A DNA stretch of 11,087 bases from Serpens sp035497635 (GTDB lineage Bacteria > Pseudomonadota > Gammaproteobacteria > Pseudomonadales > Pseudomonadaceae), in NCBI GenBank assembly GCA_035497635.1, contig DATJDB010000011.1, forward strand, positions 1 through 11,087. Reading direction: 5' to 3'. Position 1 is the stretch's first letter. Each line of letters begins with the position of its first letter. Of this stretch, positions 1-6,243 are shown piece after piece. The notes under the pieces are model-generated. The model had not been told where the DNA came from. It did no database searches and saw only the letters and a program-made list of their open reading frames with translations. A program made the translations under genes and the position numbers.

Positions 1-1
1 C

Positions 2-808
2 GACCACACGCACCTGGCGCTGCCCAAGGAGGACGAGAAGATCCGCTTCCGCGACCTGGTCGCCCAGCCGCGCAAGATCATCTCCAGCCCCACCTGGTCG
101 GGTCTGGAAGACGAGCATGTGTCCTACAACGCCTGTTACACCAACGTCCACGAGCTGATTCCGTGGCGGACCCTCAGCGGTCGCCAGCAGCTGTATCAGG
201 ATCACCCGTGGATGCGCGACTTCGGCGAAAGCCTGATGGTTTATCGCCCGCCGATCGACACCAAGGCGCCGGCCGGGGTGGCCGAGCACAAGGCGATCAG
301 CAACGGCAACCCGGAGATCATCCTCAACTGGATCACCCCGCACCAGAAATGGGGCATCCACTCCACCTACAGCGACAACCTGATCATGCAGGTGCTGTCA
401 CGCGGCGGTCCCATCGTGTGGATTTCGGAAACCGATGCCAAACGCATCGGCGTCGAGGACAACGACTGGATCGAGCTGTACAACGCCAACGGCGCGGTAT
501 CCGCTCGCGCGGTGGTCAGCCAGCGGGTCAAGCCCGGCATGGTGATGATGTACCACGCCCAGGAACGCATCCTGAATACCCCCGGCAGCGAAATCTCCGG
601 CACCCGTGGCGGCATTCACAACTCGGTGACCCGCGTGTGCCCCAAGCCCACCCACATGATCGGCGGCTACGCCCAGCTGTCCTATGGCTTCAACTACTAC
701 GGCACGGTCGGCTCCAACCGCGACGAGTTCGTCATCGTGCGCAAGATGAAGCATGTGAACTGGCTGGACGGTGAAGGCAATGACTACACCCAGGAGGCCG
801 TGAAATGA
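2..808 (+). CDS. narG: Respiratory nitrate reductase alpha subunit, C-terminal part (start outside window)
   Basis: This is the last 268 codons of NarG, the cytoplasmic Mo-bisPGD subunit that reduces nitrate to nitrite using electrons passed through NarH. The frame is open from base 2, with no stop and no credible start. The GTG at 119 lies inside conserved sequence (EDEHVSYNACYTNVHELIP), so it is not the start. The family is about 1,250 residues, so roughly a fifth is present. The catalytic N-terminal part, with the Fe-S ligands and the molybdenum aspartate, is outside the window. What remains is the molybdopterin-dinucleotide-binding C-terminal domain, with NarG hallmarks: PHQKWGIHSTYSDN, GGPIVWISETDA, MMYHAQER, GGIHNSVTRVCPKPTHMIGG and GFNYYGTVGSNRDEF. 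The TGA (806-808) overlaps the narH ATG in ATGA, which indicates translational coupling. The sequence is intact, and the identification as NarG rather than a periplasmic nitrate reductase is secure. Confidence 0.97.
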   Translation, partial: DHTHLALPKEDEKIRFRDLVAQPRKIISSPTWSGLEDEHVSYNACYTNVHELIPWRTLSGRQQLYQDHPWMRDFGESLMVYRPPIDTKAPAGVAEHKAISNGNPEIILNWITPHQKWGIHSTYSDNLIMQVLSRGGPIVWISETDAKRIGVEDNDWIELYNANGAVSARAVVSQRVKPGMVMMYHAQERILNTPGSEISGTRGGIHNSVTRVCPKPTHMIGGYAQLSYGFNYYGTVGSNRDEFVIVRKMKHVNWLDGEGNDYTQEAVK

Positions 809-2361
809 AGATCCGCTCGCAAGTCGGCATGGTGATGAATCTGGACAAGTGCATCGGCTGCCACACCTGCTCGATCACCTGCAAGAACGTCTGGACCAGC
901 CGTGAAGGGATCGAATACGCCTGGTACAACAACGTGGAGACCAAGCCGGGCATCGGCTACCCAAAGGAATGGGCGAACCAGAAGAAGTGGCGCGGCGGCT
1001 GGGTGCGCAATGCCGACGGCAGCATCAACCCGCGTATCGGCGGCAAATGGCGGGTACTGGCGAACATCTTCGCCAACCCCGACCTGCCGGAAATCGACGA
1101 CTACTACGAACCCTTCACCTTCGACTACCAGCACTTGCACACCGCCAAGGCCGGCGAACACCAGCCCACCGCGCGACCGCGCTCGCGCATTTCCGGGCAG
1201 CGCATGAAGAAGATCGAATGGGGTCCGAACTGGGAAGAAATCCTCGGCACCGAGTTCGCCAAGCGGCGCAAGGACATCAACTTCGACCAGATCCAGGCGG
1301 ACATCTACGGCCAGTTCGAGCACACCTTCATGCTCTACCTGCCGCGCCTGTGCGAGCACTGCCTGAACCCCAGCTGCGTAGCGTCCTGCCCGAGCGGTGC
1401 GATCTACAAGCGCGAGGAAGACGGCATCGTGCTGATCGACCAGGACAAATGCCGGGGCTGGCGTATGTGCATCTCCGGCTGCCCGTACAAGAAGATCTAT
1501 TACAACTGGAAGAGCGGCAAATCCGAAAAATGCATCTTCTGCTTCCCGCGCATCGAAGCCGGTCAGCCGACGGTCTGCTCGGAAACCTGTGTAGGCCGCA
1601 TCCGCTACCTGGGCGTGCTGCTGTATGACGCCGACCGCATCGCCGAAGTGGCGGCCGCCGAGGACGAACGCGACCTGTACCGCCGCCAGTGCGACATCTT
1701 CCTCAACCCCAACGACCCGGTGATCATCGAGCAGGCCCGCAACGACGGCGTGCCGGACAACGTGATCAAGGCCGCCCAAGCCTCGCCGGTCTACAAGCTG
1801 GCCATGGACTGGGGCCTGGCACTGCCGCTGCACCCGGAGTTCCGCACGCTGCCGATGGTCTGGTACGTGCCGCCGCTGTCGCCCATTCAATCCGCTGCCG
1901 AGGCCGGGCACGTCGAATTCGACGGCGTGCTGCCGAAAATCGAATCGCTGCGCATCCCGGTGCGTTACCTGGCCAACATGCTCACCGCCGGCGACGAGGC
2001 GCCCGTGGTGCTGGCCCTCAAACGCCTGATGGCCATGCGCGTGTTCATGCGCGGCAAGCACGTGGACGGCAGCATCGATACCACGGTGCTGGAGCAGGTC
2101 GGCCTCAGCCAGGAACAGGTCGAGGACATGTACCGCTACCTGGCCATCGCCAACTATGAGGATCGCTTCGTGATCCCTACCGGCCACCGGGAAATGGCGC
2201 GCGATGCCTACCCCGAGCGCAACGGTTGCGGCTTCACCTTCGGCAACGGCTGCCAGGGCGGCAAGAACCAGACCAGCCTGTTCGGCGGACGCAAGGCCAC
2301 CACCACGCTGGTCAAGCCCGTCGAGGAATTCGATCCGCTGGAGGACATGCGCCGTGACTAG
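805..2361 (+). CDS. narH: Respiratory nitrate reductase beta subunit (Fe-S electron-transfer subunit)
   Basis: NarH relays electrons from the haems of NarI to NarG at the cytoplasmic face of the membrane. It is 518 residues long, against about 512 in E. coli. Four cysteine groups are visible: C16/C19/C22/C26 (CIGCHTCSITC), C183/C186/C191/C195 (CEHCLNPSCVASCP), C216/C222/C226 with W219 in place of a fourth Cys (CRGWRMCISGCP), and C243/C246/C258/C262. The Trp replacement is the family signature for one [3Fe-4S] cluster beside three [4Fe-4S] clusters, so cofactor content looks complete. The C-terminal half (from about residue 270) is the NarH-specific region that packs on NarG and NarI, and includes NGCGFTFGNGCQGGKNQTS near the end. 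The ATG at 805 follows AGGAGG at 792-797 by seven bases and overlaps the narG stop by four. The 3' end overlaps narJ by eight bases. No frameshift or missing ligand is seen. Confidence 0.98.
   Translation: MKIRSQVGMVMNLDKCIGCHTCSITCKNVWTSREGIEYAWYNNVETKPGIGYPKEWANQKKWRGGWVRNADGSINPRIGGKWRVLANIFANPDLPEIDDYYEPFTFDYQHLHTAKAGEHQPTARPRSRISGQRMKKIEWGPNWEEILGTEFAKRRKDINFDQIQADIYGQFEHTFMLYLPRLCEHCLNPSCVASCPSGAIYKREEDGIVLIDQDKCRGWRMCISGCPYKKIYYNWKSGKSEKCIFCFPRIEAGQPTVCSETCVGRIRYLGVLLYDADRIAEVAAAEDERDLYRRQCDIFLNPNDPVIIEQARNDGVPDNVIKAAQASPVYKLAMDWGLALPLHPEFRTLPMVWYVPPLSPIQSAAEAGHVEFDGVLPKIESLRIPVRYLANMLTAGDEAPVVLALKRLMAMRVFMRGKHVDGSIDTTVLEQVGLSQEQVEDMYRYLAIANYEDRFVIPTGHREMARDAYPERNGCGFTFGNGCQGGKNQTSLFGGRKATTTLVKPVEEFDPLEDMRRD
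2340..2344 (+). promoter_or_regulatory. Ribosome binding site deciding the GTG start of narJ
   Basis: GGAGG lies inside the 3' end of narH, nine bases before the GTG at 2354. It is the best Shine-Dalgarno match near the beginning of the NarJ frame, and no ATG exists in that frame close to the conserved N-terminus. It therefore supports a GTG start overlapping narH by eight bases over a longer upstream reading. Confidence 0.65.
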
Positions 2362-3136
2362 CCCGGAAACCGCACACGTGGAAACCGTTGAAGGCCTGCG
2401 CAGCCTGCGTGTGCTGGCGCGCCTGCTCGACTACCCGACCGCCGACCTGCAGGCCGCCGCCGATGAACTGGCGGCCATCCTGCACGGCGAAGCACGCCTG
2501 CAACCCCGGTTGCGCCAGCGCTTCGCCGACTGGTGCCAGCGCCTGGCCAGCACCGAGCTGCTGGATCTGCAGGCCGAGTACGTCGAGCTGTTCGATCGCG
2601 GACGCGCCACCTCGCTGCTGCTGTTCGAACATGTGCACGGCGAGTCGCGGGATCGCGGCCAGGCGATGGTCGATCTGCTCGCCGAATACGAGGCGGCCGG
2701 CTTCCAGCTTTCCGCCCGGGAACTGCCGGACCACCTGCCGCTGTTTCTCGAATACCTGTCGACCCGCGATGAGGAGGACATCGGCCGCTGGCTGGGCGAG
2801 ATCAGCCACATCCTCGCCCTGCTCACCGCGCGCCTGGAGGAGCGCAACGCCGAGCACGCCCTGGTGCCGCACGCGCTGCTGGCGCTAATCGGCGCCACCG
2901 AACTGATCGATCAGCACCGCCCCAGCGTGGCCGCCGAGGAACCGGACCATACGCCCCAGGCGCTGGACAAGGTCTGGGAGGAGGAAATGGTGCGCTTTTC
3001 CGCCGATTCCGACGACGACTGTGCCCTGCAGTCAGCCGAGGGACGCCGGCTGGCCGAGCGCAAATACCAGGCGTCGGCACAGATCGTCACCCTCATGCCC
3101 GCCGATCCGTCAGCGCCCGCGCCGGATAGCCAATAG
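2354..3136 (+). CDS. narJ: Nitrate reductase assembly chaperone (delta subunit)
   Basis: NarJ is a cytoplasmic chaperone of the TorD/DmsD/NarJ family. It binds apo-NarG, supports molybdenum cofactor insertion and haem loading of NarI, and is not part of the final enzyme. From the GTG at 2354 it has 260 residues, somewhat longer than the 236 of E. coli NarJ. The extra length is at both ends, including an Ala/Pro-rich tail (ADPSAPAPDSQ). The family signature runs from about residue 76 to 136: YVELFDRGRATSLLLFEHVH, GESRDRGQAMVDLLAEYE and ELPDHLPLFLEYLS. A second conserved block, TPQALDKVWEEEMVRF, lies near residues 200-215. The GTG overlaps the end of narH and has GGAGG nine bases upstream. A second in-frame GTG at 2378 is possible but has a weaker ribosome site. 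Stop and next start are 15 bases apart, so narJ is co-translated within the nar operon. Confidence 0.95.
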   Translation: MTSPETAHVETVEGLRSLRVLARLLDYPTADLQAAADELAAILHGEARLQPRLRQRFADWCQRLASTELLDLQAEYVELFDRGRATSLLLFEHVHGESRDRGQAMVDLLAEYEAAGFQLSARELPDHLPLFLEYLSTRDEEDIGRWLGEISHILALLTARLEERNAEHALVPHALLALIGATELIDQHRPSVAAEEPDHTPQALDKVWEEEMVRFSADSDDDCALQSAEGRRLAERKYQASAQIVTLMPADPSAPAPDSQ

Positions 3137-3151
3137 CGAAAGGAGAGCCCC

Positions 3152-3835
3152 ATGTTCTTCGAATACCTACAGCATCTGATCTATGGCTATTACCCCTACC
3201 TGGCCGGCACCGTCTTCCTGGTCGGCAGCCTGCTGCGCTTCGATCACGGGCAGTACACCTGGAAGGCGCATTCCAGCCAGATCCTCTCGAAAAAGAACAT
3301 GCGTCTGGCCAGCAACCTGTTCCATATCGGCATCCTGGTGATCTTCTTCGGCCACCTGTTCGGCATGCTCACCCCGCACTGGATGTACGAGCCCTTCATC
3401 ACCGCCGGGAACAAGCAGCTCTTGGCCATCATCATCGGCGGCATCGCCGGCGCCATGGTGGTGATCGGCGGCGTCATGCTGCTGTACCGACGCTTTTACA
3501 ACCCCAGGGTCAAGGCCACGTCGGGCGCGATGGACAACCTGATCCTGGTGCTGATCGTGTTCCAGGCCGCCCTGGGCATGGTTACCATCATCTTCTCCCT
3601 CGGCCATCTGGAGGGCGATGTGATGCTGACTCTGGCGTCCTGGGCGCAGGCCATCGTGTTCTTCAACGGCAACGCGGCGAACTACCTTGAAGAGGTCTCG
3701 TGGATCTACAAGGTTCATATCTTTGTCGGTCTGACCATCATCTTCCTGTTCCCCTTCACCCGGCTGGTGCACATCTGGAGCATTCCGCTGGGTTACCTGG
3801 GACGCAACTACCAGATCGTGCGCAAGCGCGGCTGA
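3152..3835 (+). CDS. narI: Respiratory nitrate reductase gamma subunit (dihaem b membrane anchor)
   Basis: NarI is the integral membrane cytochrome b that oxidises quinol on the periplasmic side and sends electrons inward to NarH, helping to build proton motive force. It has 227 residues, against 225 in E. coli. Five hydrophobic segments are visible, roughly residues 5-28, 53-73, 88-112, 126-152 and 184-205. The four haem-ligand histidines are in place: H58 and H68 (ten apart) and H189 and H207 (eighteen apart), with the same spacing as the known E. coli ligands. The loop motif HWMYEPF and the C-terminal HIWSIPLGYLGR(N)YQIVR also fit the family. The ATG at 3152 follows AGGAG at 3141-3145 by six bases. 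The isomerase gene starts only 12 bases after the stop, so it should be on the same transcript. Confidence 0.97.
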   Translation: MFFEYLQHLIYGYYPYLAGTVFLVGSLLRFDHGQYTWKAHSSQILSKKNMRLASNLFHIGILVIFFGHLFGMLTPHWMYEPFITAGNKQLLAIIIGGIAGAMVVIGGVMLLYRRFYNPRVKATSGAMDNLILVLIVFQAALGMVTIIFSLGHLEGDVMLTLASWAQAIVFFNGNAANYLEEVSWIYKVHIFVGLTIIFLFPFTRLVHIWSIPLGYLGRNYQIVRKRG

Positions 3836-3847
3836 CGGGAGGCCGTT

Positions 3848-4663
3848 ATGGAGCTGATCGATACGCAGACAGTGCAGGACGCGCCCGCACCGGTGATTCG
3901 CGTCGGTGCGGTGGAATTCGGCGAGGCAGAGATCGCCCGGGAAACGCCCTTCCACCCCTCCGCCTCGCTGGCTGACGCGCAATTGCAGGCCGCCCGTGCG
4001 CTGGTGGTGCGCGAGCTGCTGCGTCAGCGCGCCGAGGCACTGGGCCTGGCGTTGCTGGATGCCGAGGGGCGCGAGAATGACGGTGCCCTGGCAACGCTGC
4101 TGGAACGCGAGCTGCAGATTCCCGAGCCGGACGAAGCCGCCTGCCAGCGCTTCTTCGAGCACAATCGCCCACGCTTCGCCGAACCCACACGATTACGGGT
4201 GCGGCACATCCTGCTCGCGGCGGCGCCGGACGATGCCCGTGCGCGGGATGGGCAGTACCGCCTCGGCCAGAAACTGCTGCGACAGCTAGGCGAAGCGCCG
4301 GGGCGTTTCACCGAACTGGCCCAGCGCTATTCGGCCTGCCCTTCCAAGGAGGATGACGGCGAATTGGGCTGGCTGGCGCCAGGCCAGACCGTGGCGGAAC
4401 TGGACCGCGCCCTGCTCGACTTGCCGGTCGGCTTGCACGAACGGCCGCTGGCCTCGCGCTACGGCTGGCATGTGATTGCCATCGATGAGCGTCATGACGA
4501 GCGCCCGCTGCCCTATGAACAGGTCGCCGAACGGGTGCGCCACAGCCTGCGGGAACAAGCCACGCGACGCGCCCTGCGCCACTATCTGCTGGCGCTGGAG
4601 GACGACATCGGCGTCGAAGGCCTGCGCCTGGACGCCGATGCCGATGGTTCGCTGATGCGCTGA
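3848..4663 (+). CDS. Parvulin-type peptidyl-prolyl cis-trans isomerase of the nar operon (PpiC/NifM-like)
   Basis: This is a predicted 271-residue isomerase of the rotamase family, which catalyses cis-trans isomerisation at prolines. The parvulin domain spans about residues 113-215. Visible motifs are LRVRHILL (H120), YSACPSKEDDGELGWLAPGQ (161-180, corresponding to the family's CPS...GGDLG stretch) and RYGWHVIAI (204-212, H208). An N-terminal Ala/Leu/Arg-rich helical region (about 40-110) resembles the substrate-binding part of NifM/SurA-like proteins. There is no signal peptide or membrane segment, so it should be cytoplasmic, where NarGH matures. GGGAGG at 3837-3842 precedes the ATG by five bases, and narI ends 12 bases upstream. 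A PpiC-type gene directly after narI is known in pseudomonads. A role in NarGHI folding is inferred from this position, not shown. The family call is firm, but the client is not. Confidence 0.9.
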   Translation: MELIDTQTVQDAPAPVIRVGAVEFGEAEIARETPFHPSASLADAQLQAARALVVRELLRQRAEALGLALLDAEGRENDGALATLLERELQIPEPDEAACQRFFEHNRPRFAEPTRLRVRHILLAAAPDDARARDGQYRLGQKLLRQLGEAPGRFTELAQRYSACPSKEDDGELGWLAPGQTVAELDRALLDLPVGLHERPLASRYGWHVIAIDERHDERPLPYEQVAERVRHSLREQATRRALRHYLLALEDDIGVEGLRLDADADGSLMR

Positions 4664-4703
4664 GCCCGTCCGCTCGAAGCCACACCTTCTTCCCCCATCC
4701 GGG

Positions 4704-4717
4704 TTGACCCCCGTCAT
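4704..4717 (+). promoter_or_regulatory. Candidate FNR/Anr/Dnr-type box upstream of the flavocytochrome gene
   Basis: TTGAC-CCCC-GTCAT is an imperfect palindrome resembling the FNR-family consensus TTGAT-N4-ATCAA. The TTGA and TCA cores match at the correct spacing, while the last base of each half-site differs or is relaxed. Its midpoint is about 41 bases upstream of the start site predicted from the -10 element at 4739-4744, which is where class II FNR-family activators bind. In Pseudomonas-like bacteria this would be Anr (low oxygen) or Dnr (nitric oxide). A seven-of-ten match can arise by chance, and the position is the stronger part of the argument. Confidence 0.45.
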
Positions 4718-4738
4718 TCCCGGCTTCCCGGCGCGGAC

Positions 4739-4744
4739 GATAAT
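4739..4744 (+). promoter_or_regulatory. Candidate -10 element for the flavocytochrome gene
   Basis: GATAAT differs from the TATAAT consensus at one base and is the only good -10 in the 114-base gap. It starts 22 bases after the FNR-like box ends, with no good -35 at 16-18 bases upstream, as expected for an activator-dependent promoter. The predicted start of transcription is near 4751, giving a short leader before the ATG at 4778. Confidence 0.4.
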
Positions 4745-4777
4745 GCCGGTTGGTTTAGTTGTGCAGGGGTTCGGCTC

Positions 4778-6106
4778 ATGAAAAACATCAAGATCGGCTA
4801 TGGGGTGCTGATCATCGGCTTGTCGCTGCTCTGGCTGCAGGCCGATCCGCTACTGCCAGCCAACTTCGGTTATTTCGATGTACGCCACATGCTGGTGACC
4901 TACACCGGCATCCTCGGTATCGGGGTGATGAGCATCGCGATGCTGCTGGCACTGCGTCCGGTGCGGATCGAGCCCTTGCTGGGCGGTCTGGACAAGAGCT
5001 ATCGGCTGCACAAATGGCTGGGCATTACCGGCCTGGTGGTTTCGATCATCCACTGGCTGTGGGCGCAGGGTACCAAATGGGCGGTCGGCTGGGGTCTGCT
5101 GACCAAGCCGCACAAGGGGCCGCAACCCGAGCAGACAGTCGAACTGTTCCGCTTCTTTCGCAGCCAGCGCGGCCTGGCCGAAAGCATCGGCGAATGGGCG
5201 TTCTACGCGGTGGTCGTGCTGCTGGTGCTGGCCCTGCTCAAGCGCTTCCCCTATCGCTACTTCTTCAAGACCCACCGCCTGCTGGCGGTGGTGTATCTGG
5301 CGCTGGTCGTGCATTCGGTGGTGCTGTTGCCGTTCGAGTTCTGGGGCGAACCCATCGGCCCGCTGATGCTGCTGTTGATGGCTGCTGGCAGCGTCGCCGC
5401 CGTCGTTTCGCTGTTCCGCCGCGTTGGTTACAAACGCCGCGCCGTGGGCGAAATCGTCGAAGTGGTGCATCACCGCGACAACCGCGTGCTGAAGTTCGCC
5501 ATCAAGCTGAAAGACAACTGGCCCGGTCACCAGGCCGGACAATTCGCCTTCGTCACCCTCGACCCGCGTGAGGGCGCGCACCCCTATACCATTTCCTCGG
5601 CCTGGCACAACGATGGTCACCTGTTCTTCCTGGTCAAGGGCATCGGCGATTACACCCGCACCCTGCCCGAGAAGGTCAAGGTCGGTGACCTGGTCACTGT
5701 CGAAGGCCCTTATGGCCGTTTCGATTTCAGCGGCAGCCAGCCACGGCAGATCTGGGTAGGCGGCGGCATCGGCATCACGCCGTTCATTGCGCGCATGCAG
5801 GCACTGGCGGCCACGCCGGATGGCAAGGACATCGACCTGTTCTATTGCACCAGCGAACCCGATGAAGCCTTCATTGACGAGCTGCGCCGGCACGCCGAAC
5901 GCGCCAATGTGCACCTGCATGTACTGGTATCCGGCCGCGATGGGCGCCTGGATGCCGAGCGTCTGTGCCAGGCGGTACCGCAATGGCAGGCAGCGGATAT
6001 CGGCTTCTGCGGCCCGGCGGGCTTTGGCCAGGCGTTGCGCGAAGGCCTCAAAGCCAGGGGTCTGGACGCTGATCGCTTCCATCAGGAACTGTTCGAGATG
6101 CGCTAA
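4778..6106 (+). CDS. Putative ferric-reductase-like membrane flavocytochrome (haem b / FAD / NAD(P)H)
   Basis: This is a 442-residue fusion of a haem-binding membrane domain with a ferredoxin-NADP reductase-type module. Residues 1-215 hold about six hydrophobic segments. Paired histidines H78/H92 and H166/H179, in RLHKW...SIIHW and KTHRL...VVHS, are likely ligands for two b haems across the membrane. Residues 220-320 form the FAD-binding barrel, with HPYTISS (268-274) as the FAD motif and EGPYGRFDF (309-317). Residues 325-442 form the NAD(P)H domain, with VGGGIGITPF (327-336) and FCGPAGFG (410-417). Such proteins move electrons from cytoplasmic NAD(P)H through FAD and haem to an acceptor such as ferric iron, oxygen or a partner protein. 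The acceptor here is unknown. AGGGG at 4765-4769 precedes the ATG by eight bases. The gene follows the nar operon in the same direction, behind a possible anaerobic promoter, and read-through from nar is also possible because no terminator separates them. Confidence 0.85.
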   Translation: MKNIKIGYGVLIIGLSLLWLQADPLLPANFGYFDVRHMLVTYTGILGIGVMSIAMLLALRPVRIEPLLGGLDKSYRLHKWLGITGLVVSIIHWLWAQGTKWAVGWGLLTKPHKGPQPEQTVELFRFFRSQRGLAESIGEWAFYAVVVLLVLALLKRFPYRYFFKTHRLLAVVYLALVVHSVVLLPFEFWGEPIGPLMLLLMAAGSVAAVVSLFRRVGYKRRAVGEIVEVVHHRDNRVLKFAIKLKDNWPGHQAGQFAFVTLDPREGAHPYTISSAWHNDGHLFFLVKGIGDYTRTLPEKVKVGDLVTVEGPYGRFDFSGSQPRQIWVGGGIGITPFIARMQALAATPDGKDIDLFYCTSEPDEAFIDELRRHAERANVHLHVLVSGRDGRLDAERLCQAVPQWQAADIGFCGPAGFGQALREGLKARGLDADRFHQELFEMR

Positions 6107-6124
6107 CGCGCCGCGCATGCACCC

Positions 6125-6144
6125 TCTCGGGGCGCAACCCGAGA
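6125..6144. repeat. Small inverted repeat after the flavocytochrome gene
   Basis: TCTCGGG (6125-6131) and CCCGAGA (6138-6144) form a perfect seven-base stem with a six-base loop, 18 bases after the flavocytochrome stop. It is followed on the plus strand by an A-run, not a T-run, so alone it is not a plus-strand intrinsic terminator. It lies just past the T-run of the main minus-strand terminator and may protect or backstop transcript 3' ends. Confidence 0.5.
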
Positions 6145-6200
6145 AAAAGCAAGGCCTCGGCAGGGTCGGGTTACCGAACCTGCCGAGGCCTTGTCATTCA
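6144..6200. terminator. Bidirectional intrinsic terminator between convergent flavocytochrome and ttrA genes
   Basis: AAGGCCTCGGCAGG (6151-6164) pairs perfectly with CCTGCCGAGGCCTT (6179-6192), a 14-bp GC-rich stem. The interior adds a four-base TCGG/CCGA extension closing a GTTA tetraloop after one mismatch. Read on the minus strand, the stem is followed by TTGCTTTTTCTC, a good T-run for ending the ttr transcript. On the plus strand the tail is a weaker TTGTCATTC. The location between two convergent stops is typical of a shared terminator. The rest of 6107-6243 shows nothing else recognisable. Confidence 0.9.
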
Positions 6201-6243
6201 ACCCCGCCACCCGCCCGGTTCGAGCGGGTGGCGTCGCGCTGAC

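Noticed and set aside
784..2187. 467-residue open frame antisense to narH
   Set aside because: It lies wholly opposite a clear narH, is rich in His, Ala, Val and Asp as expected from the complement of GC-rich coding DNA, and shows no recognisable domain or ribosome site.
2204..2353. Upstream extension of the NarJ frame from an ATG at 2204
   Set aside because: It would overlap narH by over 150 bases and add a Ser/Ala/Arg-rich stretch typical of an out-of-frame reading; the GTG at 2354 with a good ribosome site fits better.
3167..4162. 331-residue open frame antisense to narI and the start of the isomerase gene
   Set aside because: It spans two real genes on the other strand, is rich in His, Gln and Asp, the mirror of the membrane segments of NarI, and has no supporting motif.
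4664..4703. Terminator after the isomerase gene
   Set aside because: No stem of useful length followed by a T-run is present; only short, weak complementarity is seen, so read-through into the flavocytochrome gene stays possible.
4850..6118. 422-residue open frame antisense to the flavocytochrome gene
   Set aside because: It mirrors a gene with complete haem, FAD and NAD(P)H motifs; its composition (Gln, His, Ala, Asp rich, no membrane segments or motifs) is that of an antisense artefact.
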